64,000 nt of DNA, taken from positions 1 through 64,000 of the forward strand of contig JAFTLT010000012.1 of the NCBI GenBank assembly GCA_017452785.1. Direction: 5' to 3'. The DNA is from Clostridia bacterium. Lineage in GTDB: Bacteria > Bacillota > Clostridia > Oscillospirales > Acutalibacteraceae. The notes beneath the pieces were generated by a model. It saw only the letters and a list, made by a program, of their open reading frames with translations. It ran no database searches and was not told the origin of the DNA. Position numbers and translations under genes: made by a program. Of the stretch, positions 24,612 through 34,700 are shown piece after piece; position 1 is the first letter of the stretch; every line of letters starts with the position of its first letter.

Positions 24612-25316
24612 ATGGCAGTTAAATATAAAAGAATACTCCTTAAGATAAGCGGCGAGGTTTTAGCCGGCGAAGAAGGTAAGGGTATCAACTTTGATGTGGC
24701 TAATGAAATCTGCGGTGTTATCAAGCAGTGCGTTGATATGGGTACTCAGGTGGGTCTCGTTGTCGGCGGTGGTAACTTCTGGCGTGGCAGATCTTCAGGC
24801 AAAATGGACAGAAGCAGAGCTGACCAGATGGGCATGCTTGCAACCTGCATAAATGCTCTTGCACTTTGTGACACACTCGAACAGCTCGGTGTTAAGGCAA
24901 GTGTGCTTTCAGCCTTCTCAATGCCTCAGGTTGCAGAAACCTTCTCAAAGAGAGCAGCAGTGGAGCATTTAGAAAAGGGTGAGGTTGTTATTTTCGGTTG
25001 CGGAACAGGTCTTCCCTTCTTCTCAACTGACACAACAGCAGCCCTTCGTGCAGCAGAAATTGAAGCTGAGGTTATCTTTAAGGCAACTAATGTTGACGGC
25101 GTTTATGATAAGGACCCCAATAAATATGACGATGCAGTGAAATATGACGAGCTGAGCCACTCAGAGGTTCTTGCAAAGGGCCTTAAGGTTATGGATTCAA
25201 CTGCTGCTTCACTTTGCAGAGATAACGGCATCAACATTCTCGTTTTCAATCTCAATGACCCGCAGAATATCGTCAAGGCTCTTCAGGGCGAAAAGATTGG
25301 CACAACAGTAAAATAA
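24612..25316 (+). CDS. pyrH: UMP kinase
   Basis: A 234-residue hexameric amino-acid-kinase-fold enzyme phosphorylating UMP to UDP. Motifs: [77 protein letters not shown]. Full length. Heads the conserved pyrH-frr-uppS-cdsA block. CGGAGG precedes the start. Confidence 0.96.
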   Translation: MAVKYKRILLKISGEVLAGEEGKGINFDVANEICGVIKQCVDMGTQVGLVVGGGNFWRGRSSGKMDRSRADQMGMLATCINALALCDTLEQLGVKASVLSAFSMPQVAETFSKRAAVEHLEKGEVVIFGCGTGLPFFSTDTTAALRAAEIEAEVIFKATNVDGVYDKDPNKYDDAVKYDELSHSEVLAKGLKVMDSTAASLCRDNGINILVFNLNDPQNIVKALQGEKIGTTVK

Positions 25317-25344
25317 TTATATTTACATAAGAGAGGAATTTATT

Positions 25345-25899
25345 ATGAAAACAGTATTTGAAACAGCAAAAACAAAGATGGGCAAAACAATAAGTGCCCT
25401 TCAGTCAGAATACGGTGCAATCCGTGCAGGCAGAGCTAATCCTCAGATTCTTGACAAACTCACAGTTGACTATTACGGCACACCTACACCTGTAAATCAG
25501 CTTGGCTCAATCTCAGTTGCAGAGGCAAGAATTCTTGTTGTTCAGCCTTGGGATAAGTCAGTGCTCAAAGCAATTGAAAAGGCTATTCAGACATCTGATA
25601 TCGGCATCAATCCTCAGAATGACGGCTCAGTTATCAGACTTACATTCCCGCCTCTTACAGAAGACAGACGTAAGGAGCTTGTTAAGGACATTCAGAAAAT
25701 CGGTGAAAACTCAAAGGTAGCTATCCGTTCAATCCGCCGTGACTGCCTTGAAAAGCTCAAGGCTATGAAGAAGGCTTCTGAAATCACAGAAGACGACCTT
25801 AAAGACGGCGAAAAGGAAATCCAGAAAATTACTGACGGCTTCATTAAAGAGGTTGATGATGTAACTGCAGCAAAGCAGAAGGAAATTATGGAAATCTAA
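25345..25899 (+). CDS. frr: Ribosome recycling factor
   Basis: A 184-residue factor that splits post-termination ribosomes with EF-G. Motifs: IRAGRANPQILDKLTVDYYG, PWDKSVLKAIEKAI, RKELVKDIQKIGENSKVAIR. It lies 28 nt downstream of pyrH as in most Firmicutes, with AGAGGA upstream. A hairpin follows before uppS. Confidence 0.97.
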   Translation: MKTVFETAKTKMGKTISALQSEYGAIRAGRANPQILDKLTVDYYGTPTPVNQLGSISVAEARILVVQPWDKSVLKAIEKAIQTSDIGINPQNDGSVIRLTFPPLTEDRRKELVKDIQKIGENSKVAIRSIRRDCLEKLKAMKKASEITEDDLKDGEKEIQKITDGFIKEVDDVTAAKQKEIMEI

Positions 25900-25912
25900 C
25901 CATATACAAAAG

Positions 25913-25953
25913 CAGTGGCTATCTTTCAGGGTAGCCACTGTATAATCATTTTT
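25913..25953 (+). terminator. Hairpin terminator between frr and uppS
   Basis: cagtggctat (25913-25922) pairs with gtagccactg (25931-25940), then tataatcatttttt. The T tract starts late, so read-through into uppS is likely. Confidence 0.65.
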
Positions 25954-25969
25954 TAGGGTAGGATATAAT

Positions 25970-26692
25970 ATGGCAATCAGCAGAGAAAATTTGCCTCAGC
26001 ACGTGGCTATCATTATGGACGGCAACGGCAGATGGGCAAAGCAGAGAGGTCTCAAACGCACTGAGGGACACAAGGTCGGTGCAGAGGTTTTCAGAAACAT
26101 AGCCAAATATTGCAGTGACCTTGGCATAAAGCACGTTACCTTTTACGCTTTTTCAACAGAGAACTGGAAGCGCTCTAAAACAGAGGTAACAGCAATAATG
26201 AATCTTTTCAGAAAATATCTTGACGAAATGCAAAGACGAGCCGAAGAAAACGAAGAAGCAGGCTATAATATACGCTTCATCGGCTCAAGAGAGGGCATGC
26301 CCAAGGATATTGTAAAGCTTATGGATACCGTTGAAGAACGCTCTAAGGATAAAAGCAACACCTATGTCAACCTTGCTGTCAATTATGGCGGCAGAGCTGA
26401 GATAGTTGAGAGCGTGAAGTCAATTGCCGAAAAAGTGAAAAACGGCACACTTAAAATCGAAGATATAACCGAGGATACTGTATCTGCAGGCATATACACT
26501 GCAGGTCAGCCTGACCCGGATTTAATTATAAGACCAAGCGGAGAATACAGACTCTCTAACTTCCTTTTATGGCAATCGGCATATGCTGAAATTTATATTG
26601 ACGATGTGCTGTGGCCTGATTACAAGCCCGAAGACCTTGACAGAGCCCTTGAGGCTTATGCAAAAAGAAACAGACGCTTTGGGGGAGTGTGA
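25970..26692 (+). CDS. uppS: Isoprenyl transferase (undecaprenyl diphosphate synthase)
   Basis: A 240-residue cis-prenyltransferase making the undecaprenyl carrier for cell-wall synthesis. Motifs: IIMDGNGRWAKQRGL with the catalytic Asp, TEGHKVG, YAFSTENWKRS, and IRPSGEYRLSNFLLWQSAYAE (usually IRTSGE, so Thr is Pro). Linked in this window to MEP-pathway genes dxr, ispG and ispF that supply its substrate. Confidence 0.95.
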   Translation: MAISRENLPQHVAIIMDGNGRWAKQRGLKRTEGHKVGAEVFRNIAKYCSDLGIKHVTFYAFSTENWKRSKTEVTAIMNLFRKYLDEMQRRAEENEEAGYNIRFIGSREGMPKDIVKLMDTVEERSKDKSNTYVNLAVNYGGRAEIVESVKSIAEKVKNGTLKIEDITEDTVSAGIYTAGQPDPDLIIRPSGEYRLSNFLLWQSAYAEIYIDDVLWPDYKPEDLDRALEAYAKRNRRFGGV

Positions 26693-26694
26693 GC

Positions 26695-26707
26695 GAAGCT
26701 GCGCTTC
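26695..26707. repeat. Single mini-hairpin GAAGC-tgc-GCTTC
   Basis: Lies directly after uppS and is close to the GAAGC-nnn-GCTTC units of the hairpin arrays at 35481 and 50841. It is followed by an A/T-rich tract of near-repeats (agaataaataataaa). Confidence 0.4.
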
Positions 26708-26759
26708 TAAGATAAAAGATAATAAAGAATAGAGAATAAATAATAAACAGGTGAGCTTT

Positions 26760-27671
26760 ATGAGTGAAACTAAAACGAAAAAGAAACTTTTTAAAGGGGA
26801 AAGAACAGCATCAACCATAGTTATATGTGTTTGTCTTGCAGCTTTTCTTCTGCTTATAATTTTTGATATTACGCCGGCTGTAACAGCAATACTTGCTGCT
26901 CTTGCTGCAACGGCAACCTTTGAGGTGACAAGAGCAGTGGGCACAAAGAGTAAGATACTCTTCACTCTTGCCTGCACAGTGAGCTTATTTACTGTTCTGG
27001 CAGAGGGCTTTTCTCTTGCTTTGCCGAGTGGAGCAGTGCTTCTTTGCATTTATGCTCTGGTGCTTATGTGCCTTATGGTGTTCTTCAACAAAGAAATAAA
27101 GTTTGTGCATTGTGCAACTGCTTTCTTCTCTTCAATTGCACTGCCTTTTGCATTTTTGTGTTTCCTAAGGCTCAACAATATTGCTGATTGGTTCAGCGGC
27201 TACACACACCATGAGGGCACATATTTTGTCGGCCTCGGCTTTGCCTGCTCATGGTTTACAGACAGCTTTGCTTATCTTGTGGGCAGAAAGTTCGGCAAGC
27301 ATAAGATGGCACCCGTTATCAGCCCCAAAAAGTCAATTGAGGGCGCTATAGGCGGTGTTGTGTTTGCAGCAGCCTTAAATGTGCTTCTTCTTTACCTTTT
27401 CACTCTCGGCTGCAGAAATCTCTATGATTACAGCTTTATGGGTGAGAGCAACATGAAGTTCCTTTACATCATCCCCATTTCAATGGTGCTTTCCTTTATC
27501 AGCATGATGGGCGACCTTGCCGCAAGCGTTATCAAGAGAAACTTCGGCATAAAGGACTACAGTCAGCTTCTCCCCGGCCACGGCGGAATTATGGACAGAT
27601 TTGACAGCTGCGTTTTCGTGTTGCCCACACTCTACTGCATTTTAAAGCTCATCGCTGAATACACAGCTTAA
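26760..27671 (+). CDS. cdsA: Phosphatidate cytidylyltransferase
   Basis: A 303-residue polytopic membrane enzyme making CDP-diacylglycerol for phospholipids. About eight hydrophobic helices; signatures SPKKSIEGAIGG and the C-terminal IKDYSQLLPGHGGIMDRFDS. ATG 26760 follows AGGTGA (26750-26755); a GTG at 26751 in frame overlaps that site and is not used. It lies between uppS and dxr as in other Firmicutes. Confidence 0.93.
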   Translation: MSETKTKKKLFKGERTASTIVICVCLAAFLLLIIFDITPAVTAILAALAATATFEVTRAVGTKSKILFTLACTVSLFTVLAEGFSLALPSGAVLLCIYALVLMCLMVFFNKEIKFVHCATAFFSSIALPFAFLCFLRLNNIADWFSGYTHHEGTYFVGLGFACSWFTDSFAYLVGRKFGKHKMAPVISPKKSIEGAIGGVVFAAALNVLLLYLFTLGCRNLYDYSFMGESNMKFLYIIPISMVLSFISMMGDLAASVIKRNFGIKDYSQLLPGHGGIMDRFDSCVFVLPTLYCILKLIAEYTA

Positions 27672-27686
27672 GAAAGGAAGCTTGCT

Positions 27687-28835
27687 ATGGCACAGAAACT
27701 TTCTATCCTCGGCTCCACCGGTTCTATTGGTACCCAGAGCCTTGATGTTGCTCAGAAGCGTGGCTATGAAATTATAGCTCTCACTGCAGGCAGCAATAAA
27801 AAGCTCCTTGAAGAGCAGATAAGAAAATGGAAACCCAGATATGCGGCACTCTATGACGAAAAGGCTGCTGCTGACTTGAAAATTGCTGTTGCCGACACAG
27901 ACACTAAGGTACTCTCAGGTCTCAGTGGTGTCTGCGAGTGTGCAGCTGCCAACGAAGCCGACACAGTGCTCAACTCAGTTGTAGGTATAGCGGGTCTTGT
28001 TCCCACGCTGACAGCTATTGACAGTGGCAAGGATATTGCTCTTGCAAATAAGGAAACTCTTGTTGCAGGCGGTCAGCTTGTAATGCAAAAAGCAAAAGAA
28101 AAGGGTGTGAAGATACTTCCCGTTGACAGTGAGCACAGCGCAATTTTTCAGTGCCTTGAGGGCATGAATAAAAAAGAGGAGCTGGGGTCAATTATATTAA
28201 CGGCATCAGGCGGCCCCTTTTTCGGCAAAACAAGAGACGAGCTTAAGGATGTCACTGTGGAGCAGGCACTTAAGCACCCTAACTGGGAAATGGGTGCAAA
28301 GATAACCGTTGACAGCGCAACAATGATGAATAAGGGCCTTGAGCTTATTGAGGCAGTGTGGCTGTTTGATGTCTCTCCCGACAAAATTGATATAGTTGTT
28401 CACAGAGAGAGTATAATTCATTCTCTTATAGAATATAATGATAATTCAGTTATAGCTCAGCTCGGGGTGCCTGATATGAGAATACCTATTCAGTACGCTC
28501 TGACATATCCCGAAAGGTTTGAGTCACCTGTGAGAAAATTAAATCTCTGGGAATATGGCAACCTGACCTTCTTTAAGCCTGACTATGACACCTTCAGATG
28601 CATAAATATCTGCCGTGATGCCATAAGAAAGGGCGGACTTTATCCATGCACGGCAAACGGTGCAAATGAAGTGGCAAACTATCTTTTCCGTCAGGGCAAA
28701 ATCGGTTTCTTAGAGATAGCCGATATGGTGGAAAAGGCAGTAGAGTATGCCCCGAAATGTGACAGCTACACATTAGAGGATGTTCTTGAAGCTGACAAAC
28801 AAGCAAGATTATTTGTCGAAAACTCTTTAAAATAA
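27687..28835 (+). CDS. dxr: 1-deoxy-D-xylulose 5-phosphate reductoisomerase
   Basis: A 382-residue NADPH enzyme making MEP, the first committed step of the non-mevalonate pathway. Motifs: ILGSTGSIGTQSLDV, LANKETLVAGG, PVDSEHSAIFQCL, TASGGPFFG, HPNWEMGAKITVDSATMMNK. AAAGGAAG upstream, 15 nt after cdsA. Confidence 0.96.
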   Translation: MAQKLSILGSTGSIGTQSLDVAQKRGYEIIALTAGSNKKLLEEQIRKWKPRYAALYDEKAAADLKIAVADTDTKVLSGLSGVCECAAANEADTVLNSVVGIAGLVPTLTAIDSGKDIALANKETLVAGGQLVMQKAKEKGVKILPVDSEHSAIFQCLEGMNKKEELGSIILTASGGPFFGKTRDELKDVTVEQALKHPNWEMGAKITVDSATMMNKGLELIEAVWLFDVSPDKIDIVVHRESIIHSLIEYNDNSVIAQLGVPDMRIPIQYALTYPERFESPVRKLNLWEYGNLTFFKPDYDTFRCINICRDAIRKGGLYPCTANGANEVANYLFRQGKIGFLEIADMVEKAVEYAPKCDSYTLEDVLEADKQARLFVENSLK

Positions 28836-28864
28836 TTAACTCAACGATACATTCAGGTGAAACT

Positions 28865-30175
28865 ATGGATTTAAACTTACTTTTTTCATTTGCCGATGTT
28901 AAAGGCAAAATATTGCCCATATTGATTGCAGTGCTCTTTTTCGGTGTAATCATCACGATACATGAATTCGGTCACTTCATATTTGCCAAAATCTTTGGTG
29001 TTAAGGTTAATGAATTCGCAATCGGCATGGGTCCCACTCTTTTAAAAAAACAGGGCAAGGAAACTAAATATGCCCTCAGACTTTTCCCTATAGGCGGATT
29101 CGTTTCTATGGAGGGTGAGGATGAGGAAAGCTCCGACAGCAGAGCCTTTTGCAACCAGAAGGTCTGGAAGCGAATGATAATCATTGCTGCAGGTGCCACA
29201 TTTAACCTTATTCTCGGACTCATTGTCTGCTTCTTTCTTGTTGGCAGTGAAGATCTTGTGGGTACCACTAAGATTTTGCAGTTTTATGAGGGTGCCGTCA
29301 GCAATCAGGAAGCAGGACTTATGGAAGGCGACCGCATTATCAAAATTGACGGCAAGCGTGTTTTTTCAGACTATGACATCAGCTTTTTAATGCAGAGAAA
29401 CGGCAGCGGCAGCTATGAGTTTGCCGTGGAGCGTGAGGGTGAAAATATCACACTGCATGATGTTAAGTTCGCTAAGAGAACAAGCGGAAACTTCTCATAT
29501 AACCCTGACTGCACTATAAGCAATGTCAGCGCAAATATGAAGGATTTCGGATTTAAAGACGGCGACAAAATTGTTTCAGTTAACGGTGAAAAGGTCACAT
29601 CAGGTGAAGAGCTTATAGCAGCTATAGGCAAAGATGGCGACTATATTCTTGATTTCACCGTGGAGCGTGAGGGTGAAAACATAAACCTCAGCGAAGTGGA
29701 AATGATGACGGTGACAGTTTTTGACTTTGTCATTTTAGGTGAGGATAAAAATGTTTTCAATGTAACTAAAAATGCTTTCGGATATGCCTTCAGTCTTGGC
29801 AGAATGGTATATCTGAGTCTTTTCGATTTACTCAGAGGTCAATACGGCATGAACGACCTTGCAGGTCCTATCGGCACAATTTCGGTTATAACTGATATTG
29901 CCGAAGAAAGCATAGCGTCTGTTGACTGGTCACAGCTGTTTATGATAATGGCTATGATTACTATTAATATCGGACTTTTCAATCTTCTTCCTGTACCTGC
30001 TCTTGACGGCGGACACTTATTCTTTATGTTCTTTGAGCTTATTTTCAGAAAGAAGATTCCTCAGAAATATGAAAGCTACATTCACGCCGCAGGACTTGTA
30101 ATACTGTTTGGTATTATGGCTATTACTTCGGCAAGCGATATATGGAAGCTCATTTCAGGCAGAGGGTTTTATTGA
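28865..30175 (+). CDS. rseP: RIP metalloprotease RseP (site-2 protease)
   Basis: A 436-residue membrane protease cleaving transmembrane segments of anti-sigma factors and signal peptide remnants. The zinc motif is H33-E34-F35-G36-H37 in the first helix; the Asp ligand lies in PALDGGHLFF near the C-terminus. Between them are two PDZ-like regions (QEAGLMEGDRIIKIDGKRV and KDFGFKDGDKIVSVNGEKV), so two modules rather than the single one common in Bacillus. Four or so transmembrane segments. It could process anti-sigma partners such as a regulator of the ECF factor at 42.8 kb (speculative). Confidence 0.93.
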   Translation: MDLNLLFSFADVKGKILPILIAVLFFGVIITIHEFGHFIFAKIFGVKVNEFAIGMGPTLLKKQGKETKYALRLFPIGGFVSMEGEDEESSDSRAFCNQKVWKRMIIIAAGATFNLILGLIVCFFLVGSEDLVGTTKILQFYEGAVSNQEAGLMEGDRIIKIDGKRVFSDYDISFLMQRNGSGSYEFAVEREGENITLHDVKFAKRTSGNFSYNPDCTISNVSANMKDFGFKDGDKIVSVNGEKVTSGEELIAAIGKDGDYILDFTVEREGENINLSEVEMMTVTVFDFVILGEDKNVFNVTKNAFGYAFSLGRMVYLSLFDLLRGQYGMNDLAGPIGTISVITDIAEESIASVDWSQLFMIMAMITINIGLFNLLPVPALDGGHLFFMFFELIFRKKIPQKYESYIHAAGLVILFGIMAITSASDIWKLISGRGFY

Positions 30176-30176
30176 G

Positions 30177-30314
30177 TGCAGAATGCAGAATGCAGAGTGC
30201 AGAATTGCGTGTTAGTTTTGTCAAAGGATGAAATGAGAAGCCGCAGAAGCAACGCGTTTTTGGTTACTTTTTGGGCGGCAGCAAAAAGTAACGCCTGCCC
30301 GGCGAGGGCGATAG
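30177..30314. repeat. Dispersed intergenic repeat, copy A
   Basis: Begins with tandem gcagaatgcagaatgcagag hexamer-like units and continues with ttttgtcaaaggatgaaat. It includes a hairpin ggttactttttg ... caaaaagtaac and ends cgcctgcccggcgagggcgatag. It is strongly similar to 36341-36474. The open frame across it is not credible as a gene. Confidence 0.85.
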
Positions 30315-30375
30315 AGTGCAGAGTGCAGAAATGCGGGTTGATTTTGTCAAAGGATGAAATGAGTTGCCGCAGAGT
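30315..30375. repeat. Dispersed intergenic repeat, partial copy B
   Basis: Restarts with agtgcagagtgcagaa directly after copy A, repeats ttttgtcaaaggatgaaat and gccgcagag, then diverges. It is the left part of the same element in tandem. Confidence 0.8.
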
Positions 30376-30477
30376 AAGTAAAATAGTTACAGAGAACTGC
30401 TGATATATTGCTTGGTTAGAAATATAATGTTAGTTTACAATTTGTTCATAGACTTGTGTCTGACCAGTAACATTTCG

Positions 30478-30537
30478 GTAAGAATTGGTAAGACGCAAAA
30501 CCCCAGTATTTATAAGGGTTTTAAGGGGTTTTCTTAC
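30478..30537. repeat. Long imperfect palindrome built on AAAACCCC / GGGGTTTT
   Basis: ggtaagaattggtaagac is a short direct repeat followed by aaaacccc, an ~19-nt centre, aggggtttt and cttac, so gtaag...cttac encloses the structure. No gene is seen in 30176-30669. 30540-30620 is very A/T-rich. It could be a transcription hairpin or a recombination-site relic; neither is shown. Confidence 0.4.
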
Positions 30538-30669
30538 TAAACAACTAATAATTATATATTTTATATTTTTTATTACATTATATGTATTTATATATTTATA
30601 CGTAAGTTAGTATGTTTGTAAGATAATGTATAACCTTCGGGTGCTATTAATTGATAAAAGGTGAGGATT

Positions 30670-31722
30670 ATGACAGAAAGACGAAACTCAAAAAAAGTTA
30701 AGGTCGGTAACATATATATCGGCGGTGACAGCAGAATAAGTGTGCAGTCTATGCTCAATGTACCCTCCCGTGACAGTGAGGGTAATGTAAAGCAGGCACT
30801 CTCTTTAGAAAAGGCAGGCTGTGAAATTATCCGTCTTGCAGTGCCTGATATGGAAAGCGTAAACACTGTCAGGGCACTTAAAGAAGCTGTTTCAATTCCT
30901 GTTGTTGCCGACATTCATTTTGACTATAAATTAGCTCTTGCTTCTCTTGAAGCAGGGGTGGATAAAATCCGCATTAACCCCGGAAATATCGGCAAGGATG
31001 AAAATGTGAAGGCTGTTGCCGATGCCTGCAAAAGCAGGGGAGTACCCATAAGAATAGGCGTTAACTCAGGCTCCGTTGAAAAGGAAATTCTCGCTAAGTA
31101 CGGTGCACCCACACCTGAAGCTATGGCAGAGAGTGCAATGTATCATGTCAGACTCCTTGAAAAATTTGACTTTGACGATATTGTCATTTCAATTAAATCT
31201 TCAAATGTTATCAATATGATTGAGGCATATGAAAGAGTTGCCGAAATGTGTGATTACCCACTTCATCTTGGTGTTACCGAGGCAGGCACGCAGAGAATGG
31301 GACTTATTAAGTCAAGCGTTGGCATAGGCTCACTTCTCACTAAAGGAATAGGCGACACTATCAGAGTGTCTCTCACTGCTGACCCCACTGAGGAGGTTTA
31401 TGCAGGCTTTGATATACTTAAGTCAATCGGTCTTGACAATTCTACTCCGAGGCTTGTTTCATGCCCCACCTGCGGCAGAACAAAGATTGACCTTATCGGT
31501 CTTGCCAACGAAGTGGAGGAGCGCCTGAGAAGCGTTAAAAAGAACATAACCGTTGCTGTTATGGGCTGTGTTGTCAACGGCCCCGGTGAGGCAAGAGAAG
31601 CTGACATCGGCATTGCAGGCGGCGACAAAAGCGGACTTATCTTTAAAAAAGGTGAAATTCTCAGAAAAGTCCCGGAAGATAAAATAATAGACGAACTTAT
31701 GAAAGAAATAGAACTGCTTTAA
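30670..31722 (+). CDS. ispG: 4-hydroxy-3-methylbut-2-enyl diphosphate synthase (IspG/GcpE)
   Basis: A 350-residue 4Fe-4S enzyme of the MEP pathway. Motifs: ISVQSMLNVPSRD, ADIHFDYKLAL, IRINPGNIG, and cluster cysteines in SCPTCGRTKID and VMGCVVNGPGEA. ATG 30670 follows GGTGAGG; the in-frame GTG at 30661 lies inside that site. polC starts 16 nt downstream, a conserved adjacency in Clostridia. Confidence 0.95.
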   Translation: MTERRNSKKVKVGNIYIGGDSRISVQSMLNVPSRDSEGNVKQALSLEKAGCEIIRLAVPDMESVNTVRALKEAVSIPVVADIHFDYKLALASLEAGVDKIRINPGNIGKDENVKAVADACKSRGVPIRIGVNSGSVEKEILAKYGAPTPEAMAESAMYHVRLLEKFDFDDIVISIKSSNVINMIEAYERVAEMCDYPLHLGVTEAGTQRMGLIKSSVGIGSLLTKGIGDTIRVSLTADPTEEVYAGFDILKSIGLDNSTPRLVSCPTCGRTKIDLIGLANEVEERLRSVKKNITVAVMGCVVNGPGEAREADIGIAGGDKSGLIFKKGEILRKVPEDKIIDELMKEIELL

Positions 31723-31737
31723 TAAAAGGATTAAATA

Positions 31738-34700
31738 ATGAGTAATAATTTTGAAAGCCTTTTCGGAGTGTTTGAAAACGAAAAGCTCCACGAGGCGTTT
31801 AGTGACTGTGAAATTGAAAATGTCAGAATATCTATGGAAAAAAAGAGCGTTGAAATAGACGCTCTGTTTCCTCGTTTAGTCACATACAGATATATTGCCG
31901 AGGCTCAGCGTGTGCTTTGCCAAAAACTTTTGGTGAATACCTTAAAAATAGAAAGCCGTATGCCCTCAGAGTGCTTCAGTGAGGAGTATTTCGCCTCACT
32001 TGTGAAAGAAACAAACGAAGCTCTTGCAGCTTCAAACGGCTTCTTTGAGGGTGCTTCATGCCGCTTTGACGGCAGAGTACTTTATATTGAGCTGACCCAC
32101 GGCGGCAAGGATGTGCTTGAGACTATAGGTGCAAAAGAATTTATGGAAAGGCTTATTGCAAAACGCTTCAGACGTGAGGTAGCCATTGAGTTCTGCGGCA
32201 AGACAGAAATTGCTCTTGAAGATGAGCAGGTGACCCAGATGGTTAAAAAAAGTGAGGAAGAAAATCTTCGCTCAAAGGGTATTGACCCTGCAACCGTAGG
32301 TCAGCCCAAGCCTAAAGAGCATAAGATAATTGAGGGCATCCCCCTTTATATGGAAACTGCAAAGCCTATTTACGGCAACAAGATAACAAAAAATCCCAAG
32401 CCTCTTAGTGAAATTTCACCTGACGAGGGCAGCTGTGTTGTGTGGGGTGATGTTTTCGGCTTTGAAAGCAGAGAAACCAGAGACGGCAGAAGTCTTATTA
32501 TCACCTTTAACATAACTGACGGCACCTATTCTTACACCTGTAAGGTCTTTGAAAGAAAAGAAGACTGCGAAATCATAATGAAAAGAATTAAAAACGGTGC
32601 TACGGTGCTGCTCAGAGGTGACCTTCGTTTTGACAAGTTCTCAGGCGAAAATGTCATTTCACCAAGGGCGATCTCTATGATAGATAAAATTCCTAAGCAG
32701 GACACTGCCGAGGAAAAGCGTGTTGAGCTTCACCTTCACACCAAGATGTCAATGATGGACGGTGTTACCGATGCAGGTACCCTTGTTAAGCGTGCAATTG
32801 AGTGGGGTCACAAGGCTATAGCCATAACCGATCACGGTGTTGTTCAGGCCTACCCTGATGCAGTTAAGGCAGCAGCCGGCAAAATCAAAATCATCTATGG
32901 TATGGAAGGCTATTTCATAGACGACACGGAAATGAGCTTTGAGGACTGGAAAAAGGCAAAGAATAAATATTTTCATCAGATTATTCTTGCAAGAAACTCT
33001 ACGGGACTTAAAAATCTCTATAAGCTCATTACACTTTCAAACCTTGAATATTTCCACAGAAGACCGATTATTCCTAAAAGTGAGCTTGTTAAGCACAGAG
33101 AAGGTCTTATTATAGGTTCAGCCTGTGAGGCAGGTGAGCTTTACAGAGCTATTGTCGAGGGCAAGAGCAATGATGAAATATTAAAGATAGCTTCCTTCTA
33201 TGACTATCTCGAAATTCAGCCCTGCGGCAATAACGAATACATGATAAGAAGTGAGAAGTACCCTCACATCAAATCTGTCGAGGATATTCAGAACTTAAAC
33301 CGTAAGGTTATACATATAGCTGATGCACTCGGCAAACCGGTGGTTGCAACCTGCGACGTTCACTTTATTGATCCGGGTGATGCAAAATACAGAGCTATTC
33401 TCATGGCAGGTCAGGGCTTCGGTGATGCCGATAATCAGGCGCCTCTTTATTTCCGCACCACTGAGGAAATGCTCAGTGAATTCGACTATCTCGGTGAAGA
33501 GACTGCAAGGGAAATAGTTATAACCAACACAAATAAAATTGCGGATATGATTGAAACTCTCATTCCCATTCCTAATGGCAATTTCCCGCCAAGCCTTGAA
33601 GGTGCAGACGAAGAGCTGACAAGACTTTGCTGGGATAAGGCAAAGGCTCTTTACGGTGACCCTGTGCCCGAATATGTTGCAAAGCGACTTGAAAAAGAGC
33701 TTACATCAATTATCAAGCACGGCTTCGGTGTTCTTTATATGATTGCCCAGAAGCTTGTGCATAACTCAGAGGAGCACGGCTATCACGTCGGCTCACGAGG
33801 CTCTGTCGGCTCATCATATGTTGCCAATGCCTCAGGCATTTCAGAGGTTAACCCCCTTGCTCCTCATTACCGTTGCCCAAATTGCCGTTACAACGAGTTT
33901 TTCCTCAAGGGTGAGGTTGGCTCAGGCTATGACCTTCCGCCTAAGGATTGCCCCGAATGCGGCACTGCCATGGTGCGTGACGGTCACGATATTCCTTTCG
34001 AGACCTTCCTTGGCTTCAAGGGTGATAAGAGCCCTGATATCGACCTTAACTTCTCAGGTGAATATCAGTCGAGAGCTCACAAATACACAGAAACTCTCTT
34101 TGGTGACGGCCACGTTTTCAAGGCAGGTACCATTGCCAGTGTTGCAGATAAAACAGCTTACGGCTATGTTAAAAAGTACCTTGCCGAAAGAGGTCAGGTT
34201 GTCTCAAAAGCAGAGGAGGACAGACTCACTATCGGCTGCACCGGTGTCAAGCGTACAACAGGTCAGCATCCGGGCGGCATGGTTGTTGTGCCCGATATAT
34301 TCGAAGCTTCCGACTTTACACCCATACAGCACCCTGCCGATGACAATAAGAGTGACACGAGAACAACTCACTTCGATTTCCACGCTTTGCATGACACAAT
34401 TCTCAAGCTGGATAATCTCGGCCATGATGTTCCCTCCCTTTATAAGCACCTTGAGGATCTGACGGGAATTCCCGTAATGGAAACGGATATATGCGACCCG
34501 AAGGTTTATGAGCTTCTTGCAAGTCCCGAACCCTTAGGTGTAACGGCAGAGGATATCGATTGCCCTCTCGGTACTCTTTCAATTCCCGAAATGGGTACAC
34601 CCTTCGTTATACAGATGCTTCTTGATGCAAAGCCGAAAAACTTCTCAGACCTTTTGCAGATTTCAGGTCTGTCACACGGCACTGATGTTTGGCTCGGAAA

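Noticed and set aside
26567-27049. 160-codon minus-strand ORF
   Set aside because: Antisense shadow over the uppS end and cdsA start.
30176-30403. 75-codon + strand ORF starting with GTG
   Set aside because: It is the translation of the dispersed repeat copies A and B; no ribosome binding site, and the repeat at 36341 is not open in the same way.
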